DNA from: CAYSCZ01 sp051155775
Lineage (GTDB): Bacteria; Bacteroidota; Bacteroidia; Cytophagales; Cyclobacteriaceae
Direction: 5' to 3'
DNA: 64,000 nt
Assembly (NCBI GenBank): GCA_051155775.1
Contig: DAXETV010000014.1
Location: 62,001-126,000 of the forward strand
Shown here: in pieces, positions 1 to 8,333 of the stretch
Position numbering within the stretch: position 1 is the stretch's first letter
How the letters are laid out: every line of letters starts with the position of its first letter
Made by a program: the position numbers and the translations under genes
The notes under the pieces: generated by a model
Told to the model about the DNA's origin: nothing
Database searches by the model: none
The model's input: only the letters and a program-made list of their open reading frames with translations

Positions 1-669
1 ATCCCCTATCCATTTATCAAAAACCATCCCCTGAACCGGTTTATCAGCCTTGATTACCTGCCGTGATCCAAACTCAAAATTTCCCCCACCTGTTCCCTTG
101 ATTATTGTTAAAGAAAAACTTGCTAAATTATAAGTTGCTTCTACCTCGACATCATTTTCTGGCATAACGATAAATGAAGAAGACGAAAAGACATTGTTAA
201 CTGCCTCAGTATCACCAATCCATGAATCAAACGCCATTCCTACCTCTGGTGGGTTGGCTTGGATGCTTTGTTGAGAACCTGTCTGGTATTCTCCTGAGCC
301 CGAGCCTTTAACAACGGTCAATGAAAAAACAGGAGGATGCCCTTCTACTGGAAATGACACTGAAGACTTACAATCATTTTCGCTTCTGGCGAAGATGGTT
401 ATCATTCCTGCTGATAAGCCAGTAAACCTATTTAGCTCCTGATACAATGTATCATCAAGACTATACTGTAGTCGATCTGTGTTTATGCCTGTTGCATTCA
501 CCTCGATCGCGCCATTATCTAATCCAAAATCAGGTTTCTCAATTATTCTTACTTCAAGCTCAATTGAAAAGTCTGAACATAGATCCAAATCTTGTATGAC
601 CTCCTCATCCTGACACGAGATGAGCAAGAAAATCATAAATAATAGGTTTAATGTATTAAGTAGTTTCAT
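1..669 (-). CDS. Lipoprotein with InlB-type repeats (3' end outside window)
   Basis: The frame runs open from an ATG at 669 to the window edge, giving 223 codons with no stop, so the C-terminus is missing. Residues 1-17 form a lipoprotein signal (hydrophobic stretch, then LLIS before Cys17). From about residue 115 there are two tandem units of the same module: one near 115-180 and a second beginning near 184. Both carry a phrase of the type FSLTxxKGxGxGxxxxGS followed by GMxFDxWIGD. This matches the divergent InlB B-repeat seen in surface proteins of Bacteroidota and Firmicutes. A surface-anchored adhesin or binding protein is the likely class; the ligand is unknown. Reading frame and repeats are directly visible, the role is inferred. 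Confidence 0.8.
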   Translation of the reverse strand, partial: MKLLNTLNLLFMIFLLISCQDEEVIQDLDLCSDFSIELEVRIIEKPDFGLDNGAIEVNATGINTDRLQYSLDDTLYQELNRFTGLSAGMITIFARSENDCKSSVSFPVEGHPPVFSLTVVKGSGSGEYQTGSQQSIQANPPEVGMAFDSWIGDTEAVNNVFSSSSFIVMPENDVEVEATYNLASFSLTIIKGTGGGNFEFGSRQVIKADKPVQGMVFDKWIGD

Positions 670-949
670 AATTAACTATTTACCCAGGCCAAGATATTTC
701 TATAACCTTTGGCTCATTATGACAATTCTATGGTTATGATAATGATCAATATCAGAGCATCTAATAGCCCAATAAAAACATGATAATACAACACAGAATC
801 ATTTATTAATAAATATTAAATTCTGCTTTATTTTATTTTATAAAATATTATTCTTGTTATTAATAGATTTAGTCTTTTTTAATAAATTATTAAGTTTATA
901 TTAAAAGGCTCTTTCGGACGTGCTATTGTAGCACTATTTTGAAGAGACA
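670..949. other. AT-rich intergenic region
   Basis: These 280 bases lie between two minus-strand genes. The stretch is strongly A/T-rich from about 780 to 905 and holds a perfect 14-bp A/T palindrome at 801-814 (ATTTATTAATAAAT). A short 5-bp stem, GTGCT/AGCAC, sits at about 920-934 just after the stop of the peroxidase gene on the minus strand, but it has no clear T-run. I found no TAnnTTTG promoter on the minus strand here. Confidence 0.4.
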
Positions 950-2782
950 TTATTCTGAATGTGCTAAAAGTTTAGGAGGATCTTTACTAATGGTTGTATC
1001 ACTTAAAGTTTTCATAAAAGCAATGATAGCCTGTTGTTCCGCATTGCTTAAACTTAATGAATCAAAAGGCAGTGTTTGGTGAGGCAAATCAAAACCCATT
1101 CCTCCTCCTCCCCCTTTATTATAAAAATCCATTACTTGCTCCAGGGTTTCATAGACGCCATTATGCATGTATGGTGCTGTAAATTCAATATTTCTTACTG
1201 TGGGGGTTTTAAACATATATTTATGAATATCTTCTTTATAAACCCAGTAGAATCCTTCGTCATCATCCACTTCTTTATTTTCAGCCGTTTCCGGTGTTCC
1301 AATGACCTCTTTCTCTGTCTCCCTGAAATTAGGAGGTACCGTACCATTGGTTAAAGGTAAAAAATGACAGGTAGCACAAAGTGCTTTTCCCATATATAAA
1401 TTCATACCTAGTATTTCTTGATCGGTAAAGTCATCCAATTCACCCCTCATATTACGGTCAAACCTTGAATTGAAGGCATTCAGAGTACTGACATAGGCAG
1501 ACAATGCCCTCACCACTGACTTCTTCCTGATGACTTTTGAATCGGGAAATGCCAGAGTAAAGAGGCTGTCGTATTGGTCGTTACTGAGGTTTAATATGGA
1601 TAAATCATGAGCTGATGACCTCCCAAATTCCATTTCGTTATCAAAAACTAAATTGATCTGTTGAACAAGGTTGTCAGATCTACCATCCCAAAAGAATTTT
1701 CTTTGGAATACAGAATTAATTATGGTGGGTGTGTTGCGTTTTAAGGGGTCACCATTTTTATCCCGACCCAGTTTTAATCCATCCTGATAGGCATTTTTGG
1801 GTTGGTGGCAAGTTGCACAAGATAGATTACCACTTGCCGATAGTTTAGGATCAAAAAATAGCTTTTCACCCAGTAAAACCTGGCTTTCTGATGATACTCT
1901 TTTGAAGCCATCAAAAAACTCCAGATTAAAATAGTTACTTTCAAAGAAAGTAGGGGCATCTATATTGATAGCCAGGTCTTTAGGTGCATCAAGAAGTTGA
2001 GTGGCCCTTCTTATATCCCTCCAGCTTGTTGTGAGCTTGTTTATATAATTTTTGGTAAAATGGTATCTATTAAAAGTTTCAAAGTCATTATTATTTTTTA
2101 GGTAGTCTACTGAAGCCTGAATATTGGTAATGAAGTCATTGTGAAGATTTAAATCAATCGTTTTCAGTGTATCAGCCAAAGCCATGTTGTATAATTCTTT
2201 AATACTATTTAAAGAAATAATACTCTCATCTATGCCTCTCAGACTTGTGGGTGTGTCAAATGAAATAATTCCTAAAGAGAAAACACTTAAAAATTGCTTG
2301 TGTATGGAGATGAAAAAATTTGTAGCATTTATTCTATTGGGTTTTATCTGATCTTTTATCGCTTCCAGGTATCCCGCAAGAATCCTGACTCTATAATAAT
2401 AAAGGCCTGAATCCAGCGGTTCATCTGAGTATAATTGTTCCTCTATGGCTTGAAACCCAATGGCGGGTAATATTTTTCCGCTATCTTCTTTATAATTTGG
2501 TAATGGAGGCCCGTTAACACCTTTTATTTTTATAGGTGCAAAACTGGTCAGAAAGGCTTCTATCTTCTTAAACTCCCTTCTTGCTTCTTCAAAAAGTGCT
2601 ATACTTTCCGATTTTTCAATTTCTTGCTGAAGTTTCTTTACAACTTCAATGGTCTGGTCGAGGTGTTCATTTAGATAGTCTTTTACTAGATTAAACCTGA
2701 CACTATTTGTATCTGATAAATTTGAATTGCATCCGGTTACAACAATTAACAGAAATAAAACGAACGATTTACAAATTTTCAT
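950..2782 (-). CDS. Imelysin-like / di-heme cytochrome c peroxidase lipoprotein
   Basis: The protein starts with a lipoprotein signal (MKICKSF..., then VVTG before Cys). Residues ~25-250 are alpha-helical with an imelysin-like signature (PAIGFQAIEEQLY), in which the canonical GxHxxE histidine is Gln. The C-terminal ~300 residues are a MauG/CcpA-type di-heme peroxidase with two CxxCH haem motifs (CATCH at ~322-326 and ~469-473) and the phrase FFWDGRSDNL. The family reduces H2O2 in the periplasm with electrons from cytochromes, and imelysin domains are linked to metal acquisition. An upstream in-frame TTG at 2791 is possible, but the ATG at 2782 sits at the signal peptide and is preferred. The PhoX-like lipoprotein gene lies 72 bp upstream on the same strand, with a terminator-like hairpin between. 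The haem assignment is firm; the substrate is unknown. Confidence 0.87.
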   Translation of the reverse strand: MKICKSFVLFLLIVVTGCNSNLSDTNSVRFNLVKDYLNEHLDQTIEVVKKLQQEIEKSESIALFEEARREFKKIEAFLTSFAPIKIKGVNGPPLPNYKEDSGKILPAIGFQAIEEQLYSDEPLDSGLYYYRVRILAGYLEAIKDQIKPNRINATNFFISIHKQFLSVFSLGIISFDTPTSLRGIDESIISLNSIKELYNMALADTLKTIDLNLHNDFITNIQASVDYLKNNNDFETFNRYHFTKNYINKLTTSWRDIRRATQLLDAPKDLAINIDAPTFFESNYFNLEFFDGFKRVSSESQVLLGEKLFFDPKLSASGNLSCATCHQPKNAYQDGLKLGRDKNGDPLKRNTPTIINSVFQRKFFWDGRSDNLVQQINLVFDNEMEFGRSSAHDLSILNLSNDQYDSLFTLAFPDSKVIRKKSVVRALSAYVSTLNAFNSRFDRNMRGELDDFTDQEILGMNLYMGKALCATCHFLPLTNGTVPPNFRETEKEVIGTPETAENKEVDDDEGFYWVYKEDIHKYMFKTPTVRNIEFTAPYMHNGVYETLEQVMDFYNKGGGGGMGFDLPHQTLPFDSLSLSNAEQQAIIAFMKTLSDTTISKDPPKLLAHSE

Positions 2783-2802
2783 ATCCAACAATTTTAAGTC
2801 AA

Positions 2803-2835
2803 ATAAAAAAGGGCCTTTTTTAAAAAAGACCCTTT
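2803..2835 (-). terminator. Rho-independent terminator-like hairpin between the two lipoprotein genes
   Basis: On the minus strand AAAGGG, T, CTTTTTT is followed at once by its complement AAAAAAG, G, CCCTTT, leaving 13 of 14 pairs (one mismatch). The 3' arm runs into a T-tract (plus-strand A-run 2805-2810). It lies downstream of the PhoX-like gene and 20 bp before the peroxidase start, so it would end or attenuate transcription from the upstream gene. Confidence 0.6.
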
Positions 2836-2854
2836 AAACAAAATAAGATTACTA

Positions 2855-4831
2855 TTATCTAGGTAATCCTCTTAGGACTACAAGTTGCGAACCTTGTTGA
2901 TCTTCTCTGGGAGCAAATCCACCAGGTAAGCCAAATCCATTATCATGACCGTCTACACCAGAATATGCTGGATCTGTCCAGTAATGAGGCTGTAGGCAAA
3001 GAATAAATGTTCCTTGTTCACCAATTTTATCTGAAATATCGATAAGGGCACCAAATTCTCCATTAAACCCATCAGAATCAGCCCCTTCAATATTATCAAG
3101 CGCACTATTAAGATCTATCTGAAGAACCGCTTGAGGGTTATTGCCATCTAAGTCTGTTTGCCAAATATATGCCTGGTGTCCTCTGGCAAATGAATTAGGA
3201 TCTTCCTGCCAGTAAATATAGTTATCAGTTACACAAATGTTATCAGGTGACTGTAATGCCGCCAGCGCGCCTTCTTCATCCAGGTTACCCGTTAATATTT
3301 TAGTAAGTGTTCCTTTTGTTGGATCTGCGGGATCTAATTCAAGTTTATAGCCTGATCCCCAGTCATTAGGAGTACCTCTGCCTGGACCTCTTCCAGTAAT
3401 TGAGAAGTACATGGTTCTATTAGCTTCAACAGAACCTTTGCCATAATCAAGATCTTCGACTCTTACGAACTCCAATGCATTAAGGTCAACACTAGCTGCA
3501 TCGTATTCAGCAAGCGATGTGAAATCAGGGGCTCCATTACCTAAAACATCGGAAAGGCCATCAGGTAAGGCAACAAATTCTACTTCATAAGGAACACCTT
3601 TAATAATATCCCCTTCGTCAGCCGGTTCACCATCGATGGCACCATCAGATATGGTGACACCCTCTATTGTCTGATTGGCTAATCTCATCACGTGAGGTCG
3701 GCCTCCAGTAAAATCATCATCACCTGCATTGCTTAGATACAACACGATACTACCTCCACCGTTACCATTAAACTTGTAATCGTCATCACCACCAACGAAT
3801 ACCGTTGAGCCAGGGTAAGCAGCCTGGGGAAGTGGCACGGCATTCTCCCAGTTAAAGTGCCCCATAGCATTTAATCTCATATCAGCATCGGATGGATTTG
3901 GAACTGTATTATGTGGATCAAAACCTTTTACAACATGGTTCCAGTTTTCAGAAGCACTAAAGTACATATCCTGACTCCCCCCATGAATGGCTTGCTCCCA
4001 CATGGTGCCAGAACACTGCCTTGCAAAATCCCCTACGCTGGAGTTGAGCACGTAGTCAGCTGAAACAATACTTTCTACCAGATCACCTCTCTCAGTTCTG
4101 TCACTGGCAAATTTCGAAGGATCAATAACGAGTCTACCAATGGAATAATGATCTTCAAAATTCACCATTAAGATCAAGTTACCATCATCTCCAACAACCA
4201 TTCCAGCACCATCTGCAGAACCACCAATATGCATCGTTCCACCATCAGATGTAGGTAGTTCATCTATTGAACTCACAAGTGTTTCTACAGCGATACTTTT
4301 AAATTGTCCGAAAGTAGTAACAAGAGGTTCCAAAGGATTATTAAGCTGATTTAAAAAATCTTCTCCGTTACATATAAATACGGTTTGATCAATTTCTTCG
4401 GTGTCTAATATTCCATTTCCATTGTCATCAACACCAGTCTCTACTTTAAAACCACCATTTGAGCAGTTATCACCTTCAGGCTCTACAGCAGTATTAATTA
4501 ATGCCGTGTTACCATCTGAGCCTTCTGAACCTTCTGAGCCATCGGCACCATTACACAGAACTTCGATTGTAGAAATTTCATCATCATCCAGCGCGCCATT
4601 ATTGTTTGTGTCGACCCCTACATTAATAATAAATCCACCAGCGCTGCATTGACTCTCAGAGGCAGCAGCTGTTGTAATGAGCGCAGTAGCGCCATCAGCA
4701 CCATCTGCACCGGGAGTACCATCTTGGCCATCCTGACCAGAAGGTCCAGGCTCTCCATCATCTCCTGAGCAACCATATAATAATACTGCTACAGCGAGAA
4801 TGTTGATTGTTTTTAGTAAAAACCTTTTCAT
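2855..4831 (-). CDS. Collagen-like / PhoX-like beta-propeller lipoprotein
   Basis: The lipobox LLYG precedes Cys21. Residues 25-48 are collagen-like G-x-y triplets, and a shorter G-rich stretch lies at 96-107. Residues 49-95 and 108-157 are two copies of a Cys-bounded repeat (NCSNGGF..., then GVDxNxNGxLDxxEI, then CNG), which I believe is catalogued as DUF7151. From ~165 to the end the sequence resembles the PhoX/DUF839 propeller family: RVEDLDYG, NRTMYFSITGRG, GSGYKLELDP and SPDNICVTDNYIYWQED. PhoX enzymes are Ca/Fe-dependent phosphatases, but this protein may be only a structural relative. A TAnnTTTG promoter and a Fur-like palindrome lie upstream. Export and domain order are clear; enzyme activity is inferred. 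Confidence 0.75.
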   Translation of the reverse strand: MKRFLLKTINILAVAVLLYGCSGDDGEPGPSGQDGQDGTPGADGADGATALITTAAASESQCSAGGFIINVGVDTNNNGALDDDEISTIEVLCNGADGSEGSEGSDGNTALINTAVEPEGDNCSNGGFKVETGVDDNGNGILDTEEIDQTVFICNGEDFLNQLNNPLEPLVTTFGQFKSIAVETLVSSIDELPTSDGGTMHIGGSADGAGMVVGDDGNLILMVNFEDHYSIGRLVIDPSKFASDRTERGDLVESIVSADYVLNSSVGDFARQCSGTMWEQAIHGGSQDMYFSASENWNHVVKGFDPHNTVPNPSDADMRLNAMGHFNWENAVPLPQAAYPGSTVFVGGDDDYKFNGNGGGSIVLYLSNAGDDDFTGGRPHVMRLANQTIEGVTISDGAIDGEPADEGDIIKGVPYEVEFVALPDGLSDVLGNGAPDFTSLAEYDAASVDLNALEFVRVEDLDYGKGSVEANRTMYFSITGRGPGRGTPNDWGSGYKLELDPADPTKGTLTKILTGNLDEEGALAALQSPDNICVTDNYIYWQEDPNSFARGHQAYIWQTDLDGNNPQAVLQIDLNSALDNIEGADSDGFNGEFGALIDISDKIGEQGTFILCLQPHYWTDPAYSGVDGHDNGFGLPGGFAPREDQQGSQLVVLRGLPR

Positions 4832-4870
4832 TGTTTTCAGTTAAGATTTGGGATTAAAAATTTTATAAAT

Positions 4871-4897
4871 CAAAGCTAAGATGAAATCCGAATGCAA
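4871..4897 (-). promoter_or_regulatory. Bacteroidota-type promoter (TTG - TAnnTTTG)
   Basis: On the minus strand TAGCTTTG (4878-4871) is a perfect TAnnTTTG -7 box, and a TTG (4897-4895) lies 16 bp upstream, slightly short of the usual 17-23 bp. Transcription would start about 30-35 nt before the ATG at 4831. Confidence 0.5.
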
Positions 4898-4957
4898 GTC
4901 TTTACTAATTGTTAAGTTTCCTCGTGGGATAAAACAAGGAATTAATATCAGTAAATC

Positions 4958-4972
4958 TTAGAATGATTCTAA
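4958..4972. promoter_or_regulatory. 7-1-7 inverted repeat, Fur/PerR-family-like operator
   Basis: TTAGAATGATTCTAA is a perfect 7-1-7 inverted repeat. It differs from the PerR consensus TTATAATnATTATAA only at one symmetrical position pair and keeps the AATnATT core shared by Fur, Zur and PerR boxes. It lies about 80 bp upstream of the -7 box of the PhoX-like gene. The palindrome is plain; the regulator is inferred. Confidence 0.4.
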
Positions 4973-5161
4973 ATACAGTTATAAAAGCAAAAGGACAGGG
5001 TAATAATTATAAAATATTCACCTGAGGATATATATAAATCAATAGGTTTTAAATGTGTTATCTCTATGTTATTTTATTTATAAATTGATGTGAAATATTC
5101 TGACCTGTAATTAATTTAAGTAATAAAAGGGCCGGGTTATGGGTAAATCAATTAACACATT

Positions 5162-5199
5162 AAAAACCTCAGGCAGGCTTATTCTAAAATAGGATGCCT
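5162..5199 (-). terminator. Terminator-like hairpin after the DUF3109 gene
   Basis: On the minus strand AGGCA...TGCCT closes an imperfect stem with an inner TATT/AATA helix. GAGG and then TTTTT follow it. It starts 12 bp after the stop codon at 5211, a normal place for an intrinsic terminator. Confidence 0.45.
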
Positions 5200-5210
5200 A
5201 ATGATATTTA

Positions 5211-5768
5211 TCAATCGATTAGTTCTAAAAGCTTATTGTACCATGTTATGCCATATCTTCTTATAAGGGGTTCTTTCAAAAATCTGTAGAGTGGCACACC
5301 AAGTGATTTACCAAGTTTACAGGCAGGATTACAAATATGCCAACGATCATAATTGACAAATTCGAATCCTTCGTGAAAACTTATACGGATGGGGTAAAGA
5401 TGACATGAAATTGGCTTTCTGAAATCAGATTTTCCTTCTTCAAATGCTTTTTCAAAGGCGCATTTGAGTATGCCTGAATTATCGTAAAATGCAAAGACAC
5501 ATTCCTTTCCATTTACCGTATTGGTAGAAAATTCATCGTCTTCATCAATAATATAACCGCCTTCGTTCTCAATGATATCCCTTTGATTTTTGGGTAAGTA
5601 ATCAAAAGTGTTCTTATAATTTTCGTCAACCTTATCTAATTCATCTTCCTCCAGCGGAGCCCCTAAATCACCTTCAACACAGCAAGCCCCCTTACATTTA
5701 TTTAAATCACAAACAAAAAAATTCTCTTTTATATCGTCAGATAGTATTACATGGTCAACTTTAATCAT
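5211..5768 (-). CDS. DUF3109 family cysteine-rich protein
   Basis: The protein (185 aa from the ATG at 5768) carries an N-terminal cysteine cluster, FxCDxxKCKGACC near residues 18-30. Later come CVFAFY, a SCHLYPIR motif and WHICNPAC. This layout matches the DUF3109 (YkgJ-like) family, whose cysteines probably bind a metal or Fe-S centre; its function is not established. The ATG overlaps the stop of the upstream DUF2911 gene by 8 bp and follows a GGGA, so coupling is likely. An earlier in-frame TTG at 5777 is a less likely start. There is no signal peptide, so a cytoplasmic location is expected. Confidence 0.83.
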   Translation of the reverse strand: MIKVDHVILSDDIKENFFVCDLNKCKGACCVEGDLGAPLEEDELDKVDENYKNTFDYLPKNQRDIIENEGGYIIDEDDEFSTNTVNGKECVFAFYDNSGILKCAFEKAFEEGKSDFRKPISCHLYPIRISFHEGFEFVNYDRWHICNPACKLGKSLGVPLYRFLKEPLIRRYGITWYNKLLELID

Positions 5769-6306
5769 TCCCGGCAATCAGTAATGGCATTTCTACTTTT
5801 ATACTATCCCACATAAATTTTATTTTGACTCCGCTTTTTATGCCTTGGATATCGATAGTAAACTGTTCTTTAAAGTCATTTTTTATGACAGGTGTTTCAA
5901 GTTTAGCCACATCCAGGGATTCATCTGGTTTGTCGGAACCCCATTGTCCCAACTCTTCATTTAGTATAATTTCCCAGTAGTTTTTATGTGGGATGGTGTA
6001 TAGACTGTATCTACCCTTTGAAACTATTTTTTTGCCAAAAATCACGTCGACATCAAAATTTATTTCGGTGGCATCATTCGCACCGGTTCGCCAGTATTTG
6101 TCATAAGGAACAAGGCCTCCAAATATTTTCCTTCCCCTCTTATAAGGTCTGTGGTAATCAATTCTCACGCTTATGTCTGTATTACTGAATTTAGCAACAC
6201 CTGCAGGACTATGTTTAGAACCGTACAAGTAAAGAAAAAGAATTATCCCCGTAGAAATGACTACGATAATACCTCCTACAATTACAATACCTTTTGTCTT
6301 TTTCAT
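5761..6306 (-). CDS. DUF2911 domain membrane-anchored protein
   Basis: Residues ~6-28 are a hydrophobic segment acting as an N-terminal anchor or uncleaved signal. The rest carries the DUF2911 signature: RIDYHRPYKRGRKIFGGLVPYDKYWRTGANDATEI, here split over residues ~48-84. DUF2911 proteins are common in Bacteroidota and have no assigned function. The gene leads a two-gene unit with DUF3109, with an 8-bp overlap. Length (181 aa) is ordinary for the family. The family call is confident and the role unknown. Confidence 0.85.
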   Translation of the reverse strand: MKKTKGIVIVGGIIVVISTGIILFLYLYGSKHSPAGVAKFSNTDISVRIDYHRPYKRGRKIFGGLVPYDKYWRTGANDATEINFDVDVIFGKKIVSKGRYSLYTIPHKNYWEIILNEELGQWGSDKPDESLDVAKLETPVIKNDFKEQFTIDIQGIKSGVKIKFMWDSIKVEMPLLIAGND

Positions 6307-6376
6307 TTACAAAATCAATACTTTTTTTAATATCTACGCTGCATTTTTGCTCAAGTGCGCTATTTTATCCAATAAA

Positions 6377-6931
6377 TTACCGGAGTTTGAGTTTACATCT
6401 TTCACTTTCAAGTAACTCAATATCTTCATCCATTATAAAATCTTTAGCCTCATGTTGAAATTTTTGATTGCTTTCCATTTTGATTTCACGCCTTTTAATT
6501 GTTTCTATAAACCTTCGAACGTCATCCATGGACTCCAACTCCAGGGAAGGAACTGTGGCAGGCCGGTTATCTTCACCTTTGGATACCATGGTAAAATAGC
6601 TGTTATTGGTGTGTTTAACGATACCTTTTTTAACATTTTCAGCAGATACATGTATGCCGACCACAAGCGAAGTCCTTCCCACATAATTTACTGAGGCTTT
6701 CAGGGACACGAGTTCTCCGACTTCCACTGGTTGCAAAAATTCCACACCATCCACAGAGACAGTAACACAATAGTTCTCCGCATGTTTGCTTGCACAGGCA
6801 TAGGCCACTTTATCCATTAATGATAAAAGGATACCTCCATGGATCTTGCCCCCGAAATTAGCATAAGATGGGATCATTAATTCGGTAATGGTGGTTCTGG
6901 AGAAGCTGACCGGTTTACTAATGCTGTTCAT
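6377..6931 (-). CDS. Acyl-CoA thioesterase, hotdog fold
   Basis: The first ~125 residues form one hotdog domain of the YciA/acyl-CoA hydrolase kind. It includes NFGGKIHGGILLSLMDKVAYACA, holding the helix and the catalytic Asp region, and VGRTSLVVGIHVSAEN. Enzymes of this group hydrolyse acyl-CoA thioesters in the cytoplasm. A ~50-residue charged C-terminal tail (many Glu/Lys) extends past the domain and has no motif that I know. The gene starts 2 bp after the stop of the upstream small exported protein gene, so the two are likely co-transcribed. Substrate chain length cannot be told. Confidence 0.85.
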   Translation of the reverse strand: MNSISKPVSFSRTTITELMIPSYANFGGKIHGGILLSLMDKVAYACASKHAENYCVTVSVDGVEFLQPVEVGELVSLKASVNYVGRTSLVVGIHVSAENVKKGIVKHTNNSYFTMVSKGEDNRPATVPSLELESMDDVRRFIETIKRREIKMESNQKFQHEAKDFIMDEDIELLESERCKLKLR

Positions 6932-6933
6932 TA

Positions 6934-7359
6934 TTATCCTACTAAATCACCGCTTTTAACTCTACAATCCCTTATTCTTTTATTTAGTATTGCTTTCCAA
7001 AATGGTGTTCTGGTAAGAACTAATTTCAATTTAACCAAAAAGTTATTGATTAATCTTCCAACCTCGGTTTTACTACCGCCGGATTTTGGTTGCAGGGTAT
7101 ATTGAAACCCCATCTTAGTGGTTTGTTCCACTACGCATGGATTACCATAAAGAATCCCCTCAGTGTCTTTTTTGATGATGAAACTGAGGTTTTTATTTTT
7201 TGGGCGATATTTAGCTTTGTTATAATCTTTTTTTGAGGTTATATTATCTGTTGGTATAAATTTTTCAATGGGTTGATCATCCTGGGATTTTGACTCAAAG
7301 ACAAGAATGCACATAAAAATCAAATAAATTGGACTATACTTGATCAGCAATTTCAACAC
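6934..7359 (-). CDS. Small exported protein of unknown function
   Basis: The protein has 141 residues and a GTG start. Residues 1-25 form a signal peptide (MLKLLIKYSPIYLIFMCILV, then ESKSQ). The mature part is basic, contains two cysteines (one in NPCVV, one in RDCRV) and ends with KSGDLVG. I recognise no domain. It is immediately upstream of, and almost touching, the thioesterase gene, and divergent from the methyltransferase with only 34 bp between starts. It may be a lineage-specific Bacteroidota family. No function is proposed. Confidence 0.65.
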   Translation of the reverse strand: MLKLLIKYSPIYLIFMCILVFESKSQDDQPIEKFIPTDNITSKKDYNKAKYRPKNKNLSFIIKKDTEGILYGNPCVVEQTTKMGFQYTLQPKSGGSKTEVGRLINNFLVKLKLVLTRTPFWKAILNKRIRDCRVKSGDLVG

Positions 7360-7393
7360 TTAATAATTTCACGAAGCAAAATAAGGGTTTACA

Positions 7394-8158
7394 TTGAAAA
7401 AACTTATCAGCTTAATCATTAAAAAAATTCCTCGAAAATATCTTCAACGATTCAGTTCAGTATTTTTGAAGGTGGTATCGCTATTTTACATCGGAAAAAA
7501 CGTCGAATGTAATATTTGCGAAAAAAAGTATAGAAAATTCCTGCCATATGGAAGAGTTCCCAGAGATAATGCGTTATGCCCTAATTGTCTGTCCTTAGAA
7601 AGACACAGACTTATTTGGCTCTATTTAACCCATAAAACAGAATTTTTTAAGGTGCCGTTAAAAATGCTTCATATAGCACCGGAGCTATGTTTTATGAAAC
7701 GATTTAAAAAACTAAGTAAGCTGGATTATACCACGGGAGACCTTGAGTCTCCCTGGGCGGATGTTAAAATGGATATTCATCAAATGCCTTTTGATGATGA
7801 TTCATTCGATGTATGTTTTTGTAATCATGTGCTGGAGCATGTAGACAATGATATCCTGGCTATGAAGGAGATTTACAGAATATTAAAACCTGGTGGGTGG
7901 GCTATCTTAAACGTGCCGGTTTACAGCGCAATGGAAAAAACATATGAAGACCCGGCGATCATTGACCCCATTGAAAGAGAAAAGGCGTATGGACAAGATG
8001 ATCACCAACGGAAATATGGGAGAGATTATATTTTGAGATTAAAATCGGCCGGATTTAATGCTGAACAATTAAGTTATTATGATGAATTCTCAAAGGAGGA
8101 GGTATTTAAATTTGGTTTAATGATAGGAGATGATCTATATGTCTGTTCTAAAAATTAA
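7394..8158 (+). CDS. SAM-dependent methyltransferase with N-terminal Cys4 motif
   Basis: The product is 254 aa and starts with TTG; no in-frame ATG precedes the first domain. Residues ~34-75 hold a zinc-ribbon-like pair CNICEKK...LCPNC. The class I methyltransferase core follows: LHIAPE (motif I region), GDLE, MDIHQMPFDDDSFDVCFCNHVLEHV and a YRILKPGGWAILNVPV post-motif. The fold is Methyltransf_11. The PxxExxKAYGQDDHQRKYG segment is typical of a subgroup encoded near surface-glycan genes, so the acceptor might be a sugar or lipid, but this is inference. It stands alone on its strand, divergent from the small exported protein gene. Confidence 0.85.
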   Translation: MKKLISLIIKKIPRKYLQRFSSVFLKVVSLFYIGKNVECNICEKKYRKFLPYGRVPRDNALCPNCLSLERHRLIWLYLTHKTEFFKVPLKMLHIAPELCFMKRFKKLSKLDYTTGDLESPWADVKMDIHQMPFDDDSFDVCFCNHVLEHVDNDILAMKEIYRILKPGGWAILNVPVYSAMEKTYEDPAIIDPIEREKAYGQDDHQRKYGRDYILRLKSAGFNAEQLSYYDEFSKEEVFKFGLMIGDDLYVCSKN

Positions 8159-8333
8159 TTCCTGCCTTAGAAAATCTTATTTATTTATTTATTGAAATAA
8201 TAATTGATCCAATCTGAACTATTTGTTCCGTTAATTTTTGAAATGATCTCATCACTGAAACGGTCAATATTGCTAATGCCATTAGACCCACATGGGACTC
8301 AACACCGCCGGAGAAAATTTATACTTTGAAAGA

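Larger units (their letters stand above)
4832..5210. other. 379-bp control region upstream of the PhoX-like gene
   Basis: No ORF of useful length is present. The region holds a minus-strand promoter candidate (4871-4897), a 7-1-7 palindrome (4958-4972) and, at its far end, the terminator-like hairpin of the DUF2911-DUF3109 unit (5162-5199). The middle part (about 4990-5150) is A/T-rich and shows nothing I can interpret. Confidence 0.5.

Noticed and set aside
920..934. Stem GTGCT/AGCAC as terminator of the peroxidase gene
   Set aside because: The stem is only 5 bp and no T-run follows on the minus strand.
8159..8333. A short minus-strand stretch reading like the tail of a gene (GISNIDRFSDEIISK, then ...NYYFNK and stop)
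   Set aside because: Only about 37 codons are open, upstream frames are broken, and another frame is also open over the same bases. It could be a relic coding end but there is no recognisable homology.
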